DNA of 18,902 nucleotides from Faecalimonas sp. (GTDB lineage Bacteria > Bacillota_A > Clostridia > Lachnospirales > Lachnospiraceae). The stretch lies in NCBI GenBank assembly GCA_026169575.1, contig JAPFCT010000402.1, positions 1-18,902 of the forward strand. Reading direction: 5' to 3'. How positions within the stretch are numbered: position 1 is the first letter of the stretch; each line of letters starts with the position of its first letter. Shown in pieces: positions 1 through 6,542 of the stretch. The translations under genes were made by a program, and so were the position numbers. The notes under the pieces are model-generated. The model ran no database searches, had not been told where the DNA came from, and worked only from the letters and a program-made list of their open reading frames with translations.

Positions 1-137
1 GTACTGATCGTAACCAGCTTTAACAGTTTGACATTTCTTAAGTAGCCGTTTACCATCTGTTGTTCCTTTTCAGTGATCGTTACCGGTACGGATGAAATAA
101 GATCCTGATATTGAGTTGTTATTTTTTCTTTCTGCAT
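1..137 (-). CDS. Partial unrecognised protein, N-terminal 45 residues, cut by window edge
   Basis: An open frame reads from an ATG at 137 through the left edge without a stop, giving 45 residues that begin MQKEKITTQYQDLISSVPVT and continue with a basic segment (YLRNVKLLKLVTIS). The frame is also open upstream to a GTG at 176, which would overlap the end of the preceding gene by 17 bases. An AGGAG at about 178-182 lies in that junction, but it is flush with the GTG and far from the ATG, so the start is unresolved. Same strand and tight packing make it the likely last visible gene of the 2815-to-1 operon. No family can be named from this fragment. Confidence 0.5.
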   Translation of the reverse strand, partial: MQKEKITTQYQDLISSVPVTITEKEQQMVNGYLRNVKLLKLVTIS

Positions 138-159
138 GTTGTCGTTTTTCTGCAGCAGA

Positions 160-1182
160 CTATCTGCTACAGACACTCCTTTCTTGTTTTAGATTATGTG
201 AAGTTTTCTTCTCTTGTTTTAAATTATGTGAAGTTTTCTTCTTTTCAGAAATATTTTTCTGAACCTTTGCAAGAAGCCATGTGGCTCCGTCATACTTCAT
301 CGGAATGCAGGCAAGAATTTTTCCCTGCGCATAAAAATATAAAATTTCAAATCCCCAAAATTTCTTTTGCCGATAAGAAGTTATCGAAGAAATTGAAAAT
401 GTTTTTCGCCAAAGAAAGCAAAATCTGTACGTCAGCTTCTCATTTTCTACATCGATCCACTGAAAATAACAGATAAAAAATGGCAAAAGACTGATAAGAA
501 TAATCACAATGCCCCAAAAATAAAAACGAATGTCCTCCGCTGTAAAAAATGTGAAACCAAGGATCATTCCACAGGTGGACATGATTCCATTGAACACCAC
601 TGTTGAAAAAGAGGCAGCAATCCTGCTGCGTCTTGTCCCCGGATACTTTCCTCCAAGCGAATCAATCGGAATGTTTCTGGAATACAGTTCAGACAGAAAT
701 CTCTCATAAGCTACATTGTCATCAAATGTAAACAGCCGCTTTCTGCCACTGTATACTCGAAACGCACCGCTTCTTTTGTAGCATCCATGTGTAATCTGTG
801 AAAAATAATAATGCCTGACCGTTCCAAAAGTGGAGCGGTAACAAATATCTTCTCCCCGCACTTCTACTTTCCATACTAAAACATTCACAACACCGAGCAG
901 ACAAGGCATTCCAAAAAGAATTCCGGAAAAAATTTTATCCCGAATGCCAGACATTAAGAAAGTAATACATAAGGCTGCACACAGGCATCCCCATAAAATG
1001 GTGAAAAATTCCTGAGTATTTCGGATCAGATAATGGTGTTCCTTTGTGTTATTCTGCTGAAAGGATACCGAATCTTCCTCATAAGATGGAATATTCCTCT
1101 GCCCATCCCACAGCTTCCCTGCAAAAAACAACAGAATCCCAAAAGTGGCGATTAAAATTCCTTTTCCGTAATATTCTTCCAT
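160..1182 (-). CDS. Multi-pass membrane protein with two PH-like domains, function unknown
   Basis: I place the start at the ATG at 1182 (MEEYYGKG, 340 aa) because GGAG stands 9 bases upstream. A start at 1206 would add 8 residues without a site. Hydrophobic segments occur near residues 8-22, about 65-105 (two segments) and about 195-240 (two segments). Each later pair is followed by a beta-rich soluble stretch with the pattern 'ILVWKVEVRGEDICYRS...' or 'YFQWIDVENEKLTYRF...', which resembles bacterial PH-like membrane-associated domains. The C-terminus is a strongly basic tail carrying a near-perfect duplicated decapeptide KKTSHNLKQE. It overlaps the upstream gene by 31 bases, so translation is probably coupled. 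I do not recognise a named family; the PH-like assignment is a pattern impression. Confidence 0.7.
   Translation of the reverse strand: MEEYYGKGILIATFGILLFFAGKLWDGQRNIPSYEEDSVSFQQNNTKEHHYLIRNTQEFFTILWGCLCAALCITFLMSGIRDKIFSGILFGMPCLLGVVNVLVWKVEVRGEDICYRSTFGTVRHYYFSQITHGCYKRSGAFRVYSGRKRLFTFDDNVAYERFLSELYSRNIPIDSLGGKYPGTRRSRIAASFSTVVFNGIMSTCGMILGFTFFTAEDIRFYFWGIVIILISLLPFFICYFQWIDVENEKLTYRFCFLWRKTFSISSITSYRQKKFWGFEILYFYAQGKILACIPMKYDGATWLLAKVQKNISEKKKTSHNLKQEKKTSHNLKQERSVCSR
183..242. repeat. 30-bp tandem duplication, two copies
   Basis: Positions 183-212 and 213-242 are identical except one base (192 G versus 222 A). The unit is in frame with the minus-strand membrane protein and adds ten residues (KKTSHNLKQE) per copy. 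A degenerate partial third unit (KKKTSHNL-like) may precede it in the protein. The near identity suggests a recent duplication. Confidence 0.9.
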
Positions 1183-1754
1183 TGATACTTCTCCATTCCG
1201 TACCATTTAGCAAAACGGTACAATTCTTTTTTATCGTGATTTAAACGGAAGGAACCTTTTTTCCCATTACAGTCGATGAAAAATACTTTATAGTATGTCT
1301 GGGAACCGGATCCTCTGTCCCCCGGTTCTCTTTCGCAGCCGATATAAGTGATTTCCCTGAAATAGTTGCGGTGAAATACCTGAAATCCTGCGCTGACCGA
1401 ATATTCTGTAAACCATTCCCGCTGATGCTCCGGCAACTCAAAATCTGTTCGGTCTTTATACCGTTTTCCGACAGCACGTTCTACCTTCCGAAGATGTACA
1501 TATGCCCCTCCGCCAATAAAGACTGCAAGTCCGGTCATCATCAGAATATAGAAAGGAAACAGCAATTTGGCACTTCCGACAAGATCATCCCTTCTCCAGA
1601 AAAGACATCCTATGAATGCAATAAAAAAGATGATTCCCATAACAACAGCCAAAGCTCCAAGACTGCGCCAGATTCCCTGGAACGGATTACATCTGTAAAA
1701 ATCAAACTCTTCCCGACGGTTCTCTGATACATTTTCTGATTGTTTCTTTTTCAT
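1152..1754 (-). CDS. Small two-TM membrane protein with PH-like C-terminus, function unknown
   Basis: 200 aa. Residues 1-30 are charged and cytoplasmic-looking. Two hydrophobic helices follow at about 33-52 and 66-86, then a soluble beta-rich domain to the end. That domain finishes with 'YYKVFFIDCNGKKGSFRLNHDKKELYRFAKWYG', a pattern that recurs at the ends of both neighbours (sugar/charged turn, then 'YE.FL..L'). The ATG at 1754 overlaps the previous gene's TGA as ATGA, and GAGAGG lies upstream, so coupled translation is very likely. It looks like a shorter paralogue of its neighbours. No catalytic motif is visible and no function is proposed. Confidence 0.75.
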   Translation of the reverse strand: MKKKQSENVSENRREEFDFYRCNPFQGIWRSLGALAVVMGIIFFIAFIGCLFWRRDDLVGSAKLLFPFYILMMTGLAVFIGGGAYVHLRKVERAVGKRYKDRTDFELPEHQREWFTEYSVSAGFQVFHRNYFREITYIGCEREPGDRGSGSQTYYKVFFIDCNGKKGSFRLNHDKKELYRFAKWYGMEKYQWKNITEKEF

Positions 1755-2815
1755 TGAAAAACCTCTCTTTCTTTTCCGCTTTCAAGCCAGCGAAGTAATT
1801 TTTCATATCCCGCATAGGAAGGATCTACAAAAGTCAGCTTTTTTCCGTTTTGATAAAAAATAATTTTGTCATGATCCGGTCCCGTGAAACGATATGCCAC
1901 ATCATCTCTGTGAAAGGCAGCTTTTTGAAACAATGTTTCTATCCGAATATATTCTCCCTTGATCAGCAGTTGCTTTTTCCGGCAATAAAGACGCAGATAT
2001 GCAAAGAGCAGTACACATCCGTCAATCAGTCCTGCATAAAGTGTGTCAGCACCAGTCTGAAATGCCTGTGTGACGAATCCAAACATACCAAGTGCACCGA
2101 AGATTCCGAAAATCCAGAGAAAGGCAGAAAGCGCTCCAAAAAGAATTGGGGGCATCTGTACCAGAATGACGCTGGTATGGGAATGATGTTTTTCCGTATG
2201 GCGTTGCTTCCTACCCAAAAAGAGCAGTATTCCAAACAAGAGGATCCATACTACAGCGATACTGATCCGTACGGGCTGTGGTAGTGCATCTACTTGCCCA
2301 GAAAGAACATTGGACTGCGGATCGGAACTCCTTGACCTTTGGCGGGAAAGTAAAATACCTTCTCTGGAATGCGGAAGATACTCTGCGGAAATAAAATCTC
2401 CGGTATCGACTCCATTCTTTCCATAAAGTACAACCCTAATAACAGCTCCCTGCGCATCCTTTATGGAAATGGTGTAATCCTCCCATTTATTTTCTGAGTG
2501 GATATTGCTCCCCTCTTCGGCTGCTCCCTCAAAGAAAATGAACTGGTCTTTGAGCGCGTAAGGGAGATCTTTTGCCGCCGGAAGCAGCACGCGAAAGAAA
2601 ACAAACGGAATCATCAGAAGAAGCAGGATGTTCACTGACATTTCCAGGAAATGTTTTTTCTTTTCCAGTATCTGTTTCCCCTTGCAGTCGATCATTTTTT
2701 CAAAAGAAAAGCGAAAAAATCCTTTCCGGCAATAATGGATACAAAGCCAAATAAGGATTCCTAAAATAATGCTGCGCTGCCCATAAAAAATAAGAAGAAA
2801 CTGTTCTTTTGTCAT
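1751..2815 (-). CDS. Membrane protein, first gene of the PH-like cluster, function unknown
   Basis: I start this at the ATG at 2815 (MTKEQFLL, 354 aa), 8 to 9 bases after a GGAG. A TTG at 2830 is possible but would consume that site. Hydrophobic helices sit near residues 8-22 and 62-82. An extracytoplasmic-looking domain of about 110 residues follows (NKWEDYTISIKDAQGAVIRVVLYGK). Then come helices at about 187-205, 225-250 and 258-275, and a C-terminal PH-like module (LIKGEYIRIETLF ... KKLTFVDPSYAGYEKLLRWL). It leads an operon with the next two genes, overlapping the following one by four bases. I do not recognise the family. Confidence 0.75.
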   Translation of the reverse strand: MTKEQFLLIFYGQRSIILGILIWLCIHYCRKGFFRFSFEKMIDCKGKQILEKKKHFLEMSVNILLLLMIPFVFFRVLLPAAKDLPYALKDQFIFFEGAAEEGSNIHSENKWEDYTISIKDAQGAVIRVVLYGKNGVDTGDFISAEYLPHSREGILLSRQRSRSSDPQSNVLSGQVDALPQPVRISIAVVWILLFGILLFLGRKQRHTEKHHSHTSVILVQMPPILFGALSAFLWIFGIFGALGMFGFVTQAFQTGADTLYAGLIDGCVLLFAYLRLYCRKKQLLIKGEYIRIETLFQKAAFHRDDVAYRFTGPDHDKIIFYQNGKKLTFVDPSYAGYEKLLRWLESGKEREVFQ

Positions 2816-2887
2816 CCTGACACGCTCCAAAGCAAGTGATTTTACGACACACTGGATAAAATATCTTCTGCCATATGCACAAGCTTC

Positions 2888-2910
2888 CCTGCCGGAGAAA
2901 AAACGGCAGG
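2888..2910 (-). promoter_or_regulatory. Leader hairpin of the membrane-protein operon
   Basis: CCTGCCG (2888-2894) and CGGCAGG (2904-2910) form a perfect 7-bp stem with a 9-base loop in the untranslated leader, between the promoter and the first start codon. No run of T follows in the direction of transcription, so it is not a classic terminator. It may stabilise the mRNA or be part of an unrecognised control element. Confidence 0.6.
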
Positions 2911-2935
2911 AACCGCTACACAGTCGTATGAACGT

Positions 2936-2965
2936 ATTATAACATTTTTATGAAAAAGATTCCAA
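2936..2965 (-). promoter_or_regulatory. Promoter of the 2815-to-1 membrane-protein operon
   Basis: Read on the minus strand, TTGGAA (2965-2960) is followed by an 18-base spacer and a perfect TATAAT (2941-2936), preceded by TG one base upstream (extended -10). This is a good sigma-A type promoter lying just after the CPBP gene. It leaves a leader of about 115 bases before the start at 2815. Confidence 0.75.
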
Positions 2966-2990
2966 TGAAAACAGAGACTTTTCCGCAGTT

Positions 2991-3866
2991 TCACATTTTT
3001 TTCTTTTGTTTTAATGCGATTCCTGTAAAAATCAGATATACTGCGACAGACAGAACCGATGCTTCTATTCCGAAATCTCCGCCAGTAAGCAATCTGTGCC
3101 CGGAATCCATCCTCCATTGAAAGATGGCAGTTTCCTCCGGGTAATTTCCGATTGATAAGATTCCGCCAATCACAACTGCATTCCAAATTCCGTGTACACA
3201 TGCGCTGTTCCAGACCGATCCGGTTTTGCAGACAATAACAGAAAATAAAATTCCAACGATACTTCCTGCTGCCAGAAGCTGGATAATACTGAAAAGATCC
3301 ATAGAGATTCCGATCAGATGAAGTGCTCCAAACAGAACCGAAGGAAGTAAAACAGCCACTTTTTTGGAAAATCTCTGTTCCATGCTTCCCATGACCAGTC
3401 CCCGGAAAACAAGTTCTTCTGAGATTCCTCCACCGATGCCAAAGAAAAAGATACCGCCAGTCAATAGTTCCGGCATCTTCTCAAAATTTTTGTACTGTAT
3501 CTCCCAATGACCGCCTGCGATCATCGCCATGACCAGTAGAAGAAGCGGCATGGCAAATGCGAGAAGGAGCCACTTTACCGAGATAGAAAATTGGGGAATA
3601 TAAAACTGCTCCGGTTGCTGTTTCATAATTTTTCTAAGAAACAGGCAGACGCCCTTCCATGTAAAAAATGCATAAAGAAGTCCCGCCAGTATATTCCCCG
3701 CTGCCGGAAAAATACCGCAGGAAACAGCGGCAGCTCCAATCAAAAGTGCTGCGTTCTGTGCCAAAAGTAAAATACAGATTCCACCGGCGATGGTTATCAG
3801 CATTTGCTTTGTCGTAAAACTTCCGGCTATTTTGTTTTTTTCTGTCCGTTCTGTTTGATTTTTCAT
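2991..3866 (-). CDS. CPBP family (Abi-type) glutamic intramembrane protease
   Basis: 291 aa with about eight hydrophobic segments. The three signature motifs of CPBP (CaaX protease and bacteriocin-processing) enzymes are intact: EE at 150-151 with R155 (EELVFRG), FxxxH at 179-183 (FGALH), and HxxxN at 225-229 (HGIWN). Characterised relatives cleave peptide bonds within the membrane. Bacterial members have been tied to bacteriocin self-immunity or to processing of membrane partners, but the substrate here is unknown. The ATG at 3866 has a GGAGG site 5 bases upstream. It is divergent from the queuosine operon and lies upstream of the PH-like membrane-protein operon, which has its own promoter. 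No strong terminator separates them, so some read-through is possible. Confidence 0.9.
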   Translation of the reverse strand: MKNQTERTEKNKIAGSFTTKQMLITIAGGICILLLAQNAALLIGAAAVSCGIFPAAGNILAGLLYAFFTWKGVCLFLRKIMKQQPEQFYIPQFSISVKWLLLAFAMPLLLLVMAMIAGGHWEIQYKNFEKMPELLTGGIFFFGIGGGISEELVFRGLVMGSMEQRFSKKVAVLLPSVLFGALHLIGISMDLFSIIQLLAAGSIVGILFSVIVCKTGSVWNSACVHGIWNAVVIGGILSIGNYPEETAIFQWRMDSGHRLLTGGDFGIEASVLSVAVYLIFTGIALKQKKKM

Positions 3867-3920
3867 GATACCCTCCCATTCTCCGCAAAATCAGCGGCAT
3901 ACTTTGTTTCATTGTTTTTC

Positions 3921-3926
3921 AGTATA
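3921..3926 (-). promoter_or_regulatory. Possible -10 element for the CPBP gene
   Basis: TATACT on the minus strand lies 55 bases upstream of the CPBP start. No convincing -35 sits at 16-18 bases; TTGCGA at 19 bases is the nearest match. This is a weak call. The rest of 3867-4010 shows only AT-rich sequence. Confidence 0.35.
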
Positions 3927-4010
3927 GCTGTGACAGACTAATCAATCGCAAAGAAAAAGTAAAAAAAGTGTAAAGCATTTTTTGATTTTCTATATTTTGT
4001 GCAAATGCTC

Positions 4011-4039
4011 TGTACAGTGATCAGATTCTGTGCTATACT
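4011..4039 (+). promoter_or_regulatory. Promoter of the queuosine salvage operon
   Basis: TGTACA (4011-4016, 4 of 6 to TTGACA), a 17-base spacer, and TATACT (4034-4039) preceded by TG at 4031-4032 (extended -10). Transcription would start near 4046 and leave a leader of about 130 bases containing the riboswitch-like element. Confidence 0.7.
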
Positions 4040-4078
4040 CTACTTCGCATTTATAAAATCAGAAGAGTATCCCGCTCT

Positions 4079-4117
4079 CTGGACTGGTTCGTGAACTTCC
4101 CAGTATAAAAAACCAAG
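4079..4117 (+). promoter_or_regulatory. preQ1-I-like riboswitch aptamer
   Basis: ACTGG (4083-4087) and CCAGT (4100-4104) form a 5-bp stem closing a 12-base loop that begins TTC. The A-rich tail ATAAAAAACCAAG (4105-4117) follows directly. Stem length, loop size, the GGTTC start and the tail match the class I preQ1 aptamer, whose B. subtilis form ends ATAAAAAACTAA. The pseudoknot pairing is not obvious in this register. A shifted register (CTGG 4079-4082 with CCAG 4100-4103) lets TGG 4085-4087 pair with CCA 4113-4115. The element sits in the leader of a queuosine salvage operon, which strongly supports the call. A short ACCA (4112-4115)/TGGT (4130-4133) stem followed by CTTTTT could act as a weak expression-platform terminator. 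Confidence 0.78.
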
Positions 4118-4175
4118 TATCTCGTATCGTGGTCTTTTTACGATCACAGAAATAAAAAGCAAAGGAGATTGGAGA

Positions 4176-5195
4176 ATGAATGCAAAAAAAGTCATTATTG
4201 ACTGCGATCCCGGGATCGATGACGCACTTGCCTTAATGCTGGCACTCTGCTCACCGGAACTTGATATTTTAGGGATCACAGTTGTCTCAGGCAATGTACC
4301 GGCAAAAAAAGGCGCAGCAAATGCAGCTAAGATCCTGCAATGGATGGACCGGCCGGACATTTCAGTCTATCTTGGAGAAGAACAGCCACTTGTCCGCCCT
4401 TATGTGGATGCTATGGATACCCACGGGGAGGATGGTCTTGGCGAATCTCATTACCCTGAACCTGACAATCAGACAACAGAAAAAAACGGTGTAGATTTTC
4501 TTTCCCGTACACTGATGGATGCCGCCAGAAATGGAGAGGCGGTCTCTGTTATTGCACTTGGACCTCTCACAAATCTTGCGAAGGTGATCCAGGAAACCCC
4601 GCAGTGTCTTGCAGGACTTGGGGAACTGGTCAGTATGGGAGGAAGTTACAAAAGTCACGGGAACTGCTCCCCGGTCGCAGAATATAATTACTGGTGCGAC
4701 CCGCATGCCGCAGAGATCGTATATCGCGCCTTTGAAGAGCTCCCAATCCTGCAGAACAAAAAGATCCATATGGTCGGTCTTGATGTGACAAGAAAGATTG
4801 TCCTGACCCCGAATATCTTAGAGTATATGTGCTGTGTCAATCCACTGATGGGGGAGCGCATAAAGAGGATCACCCGCTTTTATTTTGATTTCCACTGGAT
4901 GCAGGAAGGGATCATCGGCTGTGTCATCAACGATCCGCTTGCCGTCGCCTATTTTATCGACCGCACACTCTGCAGTGGGATGGATGCCTGCACAAGGATT
5001 GAGACCGGGGGACTTTGTATCGGGCAGAGCGTGGTAGATGGATTCGACTTCTGGAAAGGACATAAAAACAGCCATATTCTGACCAATACCTCTCCGGTGA
5101 CATTTATGCAGATGTTTTTTGAGCGGGTACTGAAAGTGCCGCAAAAGGCAAGTCTGCCGGTGTTAGAACAGGTGATGGGAGGTGGCGCACTGTGA
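4176..5195 (+). CDS. queK: Queuosine hydrolase QueK (inosine/uridine-preferring nucleoside hydrolase family)
   Basis: 339 aa, cytoplasmic. The nucleoside hydrolase calcium and ribose motif is present at the N-terminus (D9, D11, P12, G13, D15, D16), with THGEDGLG at 82-89, ALGPLTN at 127-133, and the ribose loop GN..PVAEYN...DP at 162-176. The usual 'HDPLA' near the C-terminus reads NDPLA (N252, D253), so the catalytic histidine position of classic IunH enzymes is Asn. From context it should cleave queuosine nucleoside to queuine plus ribose. The same trio (hydrolase, ECF S subunit, radical SAM lyase) is the described queuine salvage set of C. difficile. The ATG follows AAGGAG at 4162-4167 by 8 bases. 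The stop overlaps the next start as GTGA. Without context I would only call it a nucleoside hydrolase. Confidence 0.87.
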   Translation: MNAKKVIIDCDPGIDDALALMLALCSPELDILGITVVSGNVPAKKGAANAAKILQWMDRPDISVYLGEEQPLVRPYVDAMDTHGEDGLGESHYPEPDNQTTEKNGVDFLSRTLMDAARNGEAVSVIALGPLTNLAKVIQETPQCLAGLGELVSMGGSYKSHGNCSPVAEYNYWCDPHAAEIVYRAFEELPILQNKKIHMVGLDVTRKIVLTPNILEYMCCVNPLMGERIKRITRFYFDFHWMQEGIIGCVINDPLAVAYFIDRTLCSGMDACTRIETGGLCIGQSVVDGFDFWKGHKNSHILTNTSPVTFMQMFFERVLKVPQKASLPVLEQVMGGGAL

Positions 5196-5779
5196 GAAAA
5201 AGTTCTGTAAATCGGCTGTGTATCCTTGCACTTTGTGCTGTGATCAATCTTGTAGGCGCACAGATCGCCCTTCTGTTACGGCTGCCGGTTTATCTCGACT
5301 CCATTGGAACGATGTTTGCCGCAGCCGTATCAGGCCCTGTTTACGGAATGATCCCGGGAATTATCAGCAACCTGATCGGAGGCATGACTACAGATGTTTA
5401 TGCCCTCTATTATCTCCCCGTCCAGATGATCTCAGGCTATCTTGCAGGGATCGTTTTTCATAAAATGTCTTTTACCAGGGGAAAAAGCCTTATGAAAATC
5501 TTATCTGGAGCCGCTGTGATAAGTATTCCGGGAACATTTGTCAGCGCCCTGATCACTGCCAGTGTATTTGGGGGCATCACCTCATCAGGTTCTGCACTTC
5601 TTGTTCAGCTCTTCCATCATCTCGGTATGGGGCTGACTGCCAGCATCTGCATGGTGCAAGGTCTGACAGACTATATAGACAGAGGGATTGTCCTCACCCT
5701 GACAGTCCTGCTTCTGTCCGTCCTTCCATCATCCATCAAAACAGCAATGAATAAGGAGAAACTTCATGGAAAGATATAA
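5192..5779 (+). CDS. qrtT: ECF transporter substrate-binding (S) subunit for queuosine/queuine
   Basis: 195 aa, almost entirely hydrophobic, with about six membrane helices. An S-component-like N-terminal helix carries a small-residue pattern (LCILALCAVINLVGAQIALL), followed by 'LPVYLDSIGTMFAAAVSGPVYG', a stretch common in vitamin-type ECF S proteins. It should capture queuosine or queuine outside the cell and work with the shared EcfA1-EcfA2-EcfT energising module, which is not in this window. Start: GTG at 5192 overlapping the queK stop, with GGGAGG about 8 bases upstream. Its 3' end overlaps queL by 14 bases. Specificity is inferred from the neighbours, and the symbol is the one commonly used for queuosine-linked S subunits. 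A related QueT-type preQ1 importer cannot be excluded. Confidence 0.8.
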   Translation: MRKSSVNRLCILALCAVINLVGAQIALLLRLPVYLDSIGTMFAAAVSGPVYGMIPGIISNLIGGMTTDVYALYYLPVQMISGYLAGIVFHKMSFTRGKSLMKILSGAAVISIPGTFVSALITASVFGGITSSGSALLVQLFHHLGMGLTASICMVQGLTDYIDRGIVLTLTVLLLSVLPSSIKTAMNKEKLHGKI

Positions 5780-6455
5780 TAAGATTACAAATAAAAATCC
5801 AAGAGAGATCGTACTTTTAAAATCTCGTCCATGCGCCTGGGGGAAATGCCGCTTCTGTGATTACATTGAAGATAATTCCAGAGATCTTCCTTCGATGAAT
5901 CAACTTAACCGGGAAGTGCTCTCTCATGTTACCGGAGAGTTTGGTGTGCTGGAAGTGATTAACTCCGGAAGCTGTTTTGAACTTCCGGAAGAAACATTGA
6001 AGATGATCAAAGATATCATCGCAGAAAAAAACATCCACCGCCTCTTCTTTGAAGCACACTGGATGTATCGGAAACATTTGCAGAAAATGCGGGATTATAT
6101 GGGGATCCCGATTACTTTTAAGATCGGTGTGGAGACATTTGACCGGAGTTTCCGGGAGGATTATTTAAATAAACATGCTGATTTTCATTCACCGGAAGAA
6201 GTGCGCGCCTATTTTGATTCCCCATGTCTGATGGTCGGGATCAAAGGACAGACAAAAGAAATGATCGATTACGATATCGAGATGCTAAAGACGTATTTTG
6301 AACTGGGGACGGTCAACGTATTTACAGATAACAGTACCGATGTAAAACGGGACCAGGAACTGGTGAACTGGTTTATGAAGAAATATAAGGATCTCCTGGA
6401 AGATCCGAAGGTCGAAGTGCTGTACGAAAAGACAGATTTTGGTGTAGGGGACTGA
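5766..6455 (+). CDS. queL: Queuine lyase QueL (radical SAM family)
   Basis: 229 aa. An N-terminal three-cysteine cluster C23, C28, C31 (PCAWGKCRFC) is CX4CX2C, rather than the canonical CX3CX2C of most radical SAM enzymes. Downstream parts fit a short radical SAM barrel: 'NSGSCF' (about 66-71), 'FEAHW' (about 94-98), 'KIGVETFD' (about 119-126) and 'VGIKGQTKEM'. In C. difficile the homologous protein cleaves queuine to preQ1, the substrate of bacterial tRNA-guanine transglycosylase. The ATG at 5766 has AAGGAG 6 bases upstream and overlaps the transporter gene. The stop lies inside the terminator stem. Assignment rests on the cysteine motif, small size and operon position. Confidence 0.82.
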   Translation: MERYNKITNKNPREIVLLKSRPCAWGKCRFCDYIEDNSRDLPSMNQLNREVLSHVTGEFGVLEVINSGSCFELPEETLKMIKDIIAEKNIHRLFFEAHWMYRKHLQKMRDYMGIPITFKIGVETFDRSFREDYLNKHADFHSPEEVRAYFDSPCLMVGIKGQTKEMIDYDIEMLKTYFELGTVNVFTDNSTDVKRDQELVNWFMKKYKDLLEDPKVEVLYEKTDFGVGD

Positions 6456-6480
6456 GAATCATTCTCGTCCCCTATTGTTT
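6447..6480 (+). terminator. Rho-independent terminator of the queuosine operon
   Basis: GGGGAC (6447-6452) pairs with GTCCCC (6467-6472), continued inside by GAGAA/TTCTC around a three-base loop, followed by the T-rich TATTGTTT. The stem contains the queL stop codon. The T-tract is interrupted, so efficiency may be moderate. Confidence 0.75.
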
Positions 6481-6542
6481 ACAGATATTCTCTCTATGAT
6501 ATTCTCTTAATTATAGCTTACTGAAATTCTGAAAGCGATCTG

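Noticed and set aside
2842..3201. 119-codon minus-strand frame overlapping the CPBP gene end
   Set aside because: It overlaps the 3' end of the well-supported CPBP gene in another frame and contains the promoter of the membrane-protein operon; a shadow.
4040..4360. Minus-strand open frame across the queuosine operon leader
   Set aside because: It lies across the promoter, aptamer and queK start; low-complexity composition and no ribosome site.
6484..6511. Two tandem 14-base AT-rich units (GATATTCTC core) as a CRISPR or operator
   Set aside because: Only two imperfect copies with no spacers, in a convergent intergenic stretch after a terminator; most likely chance.
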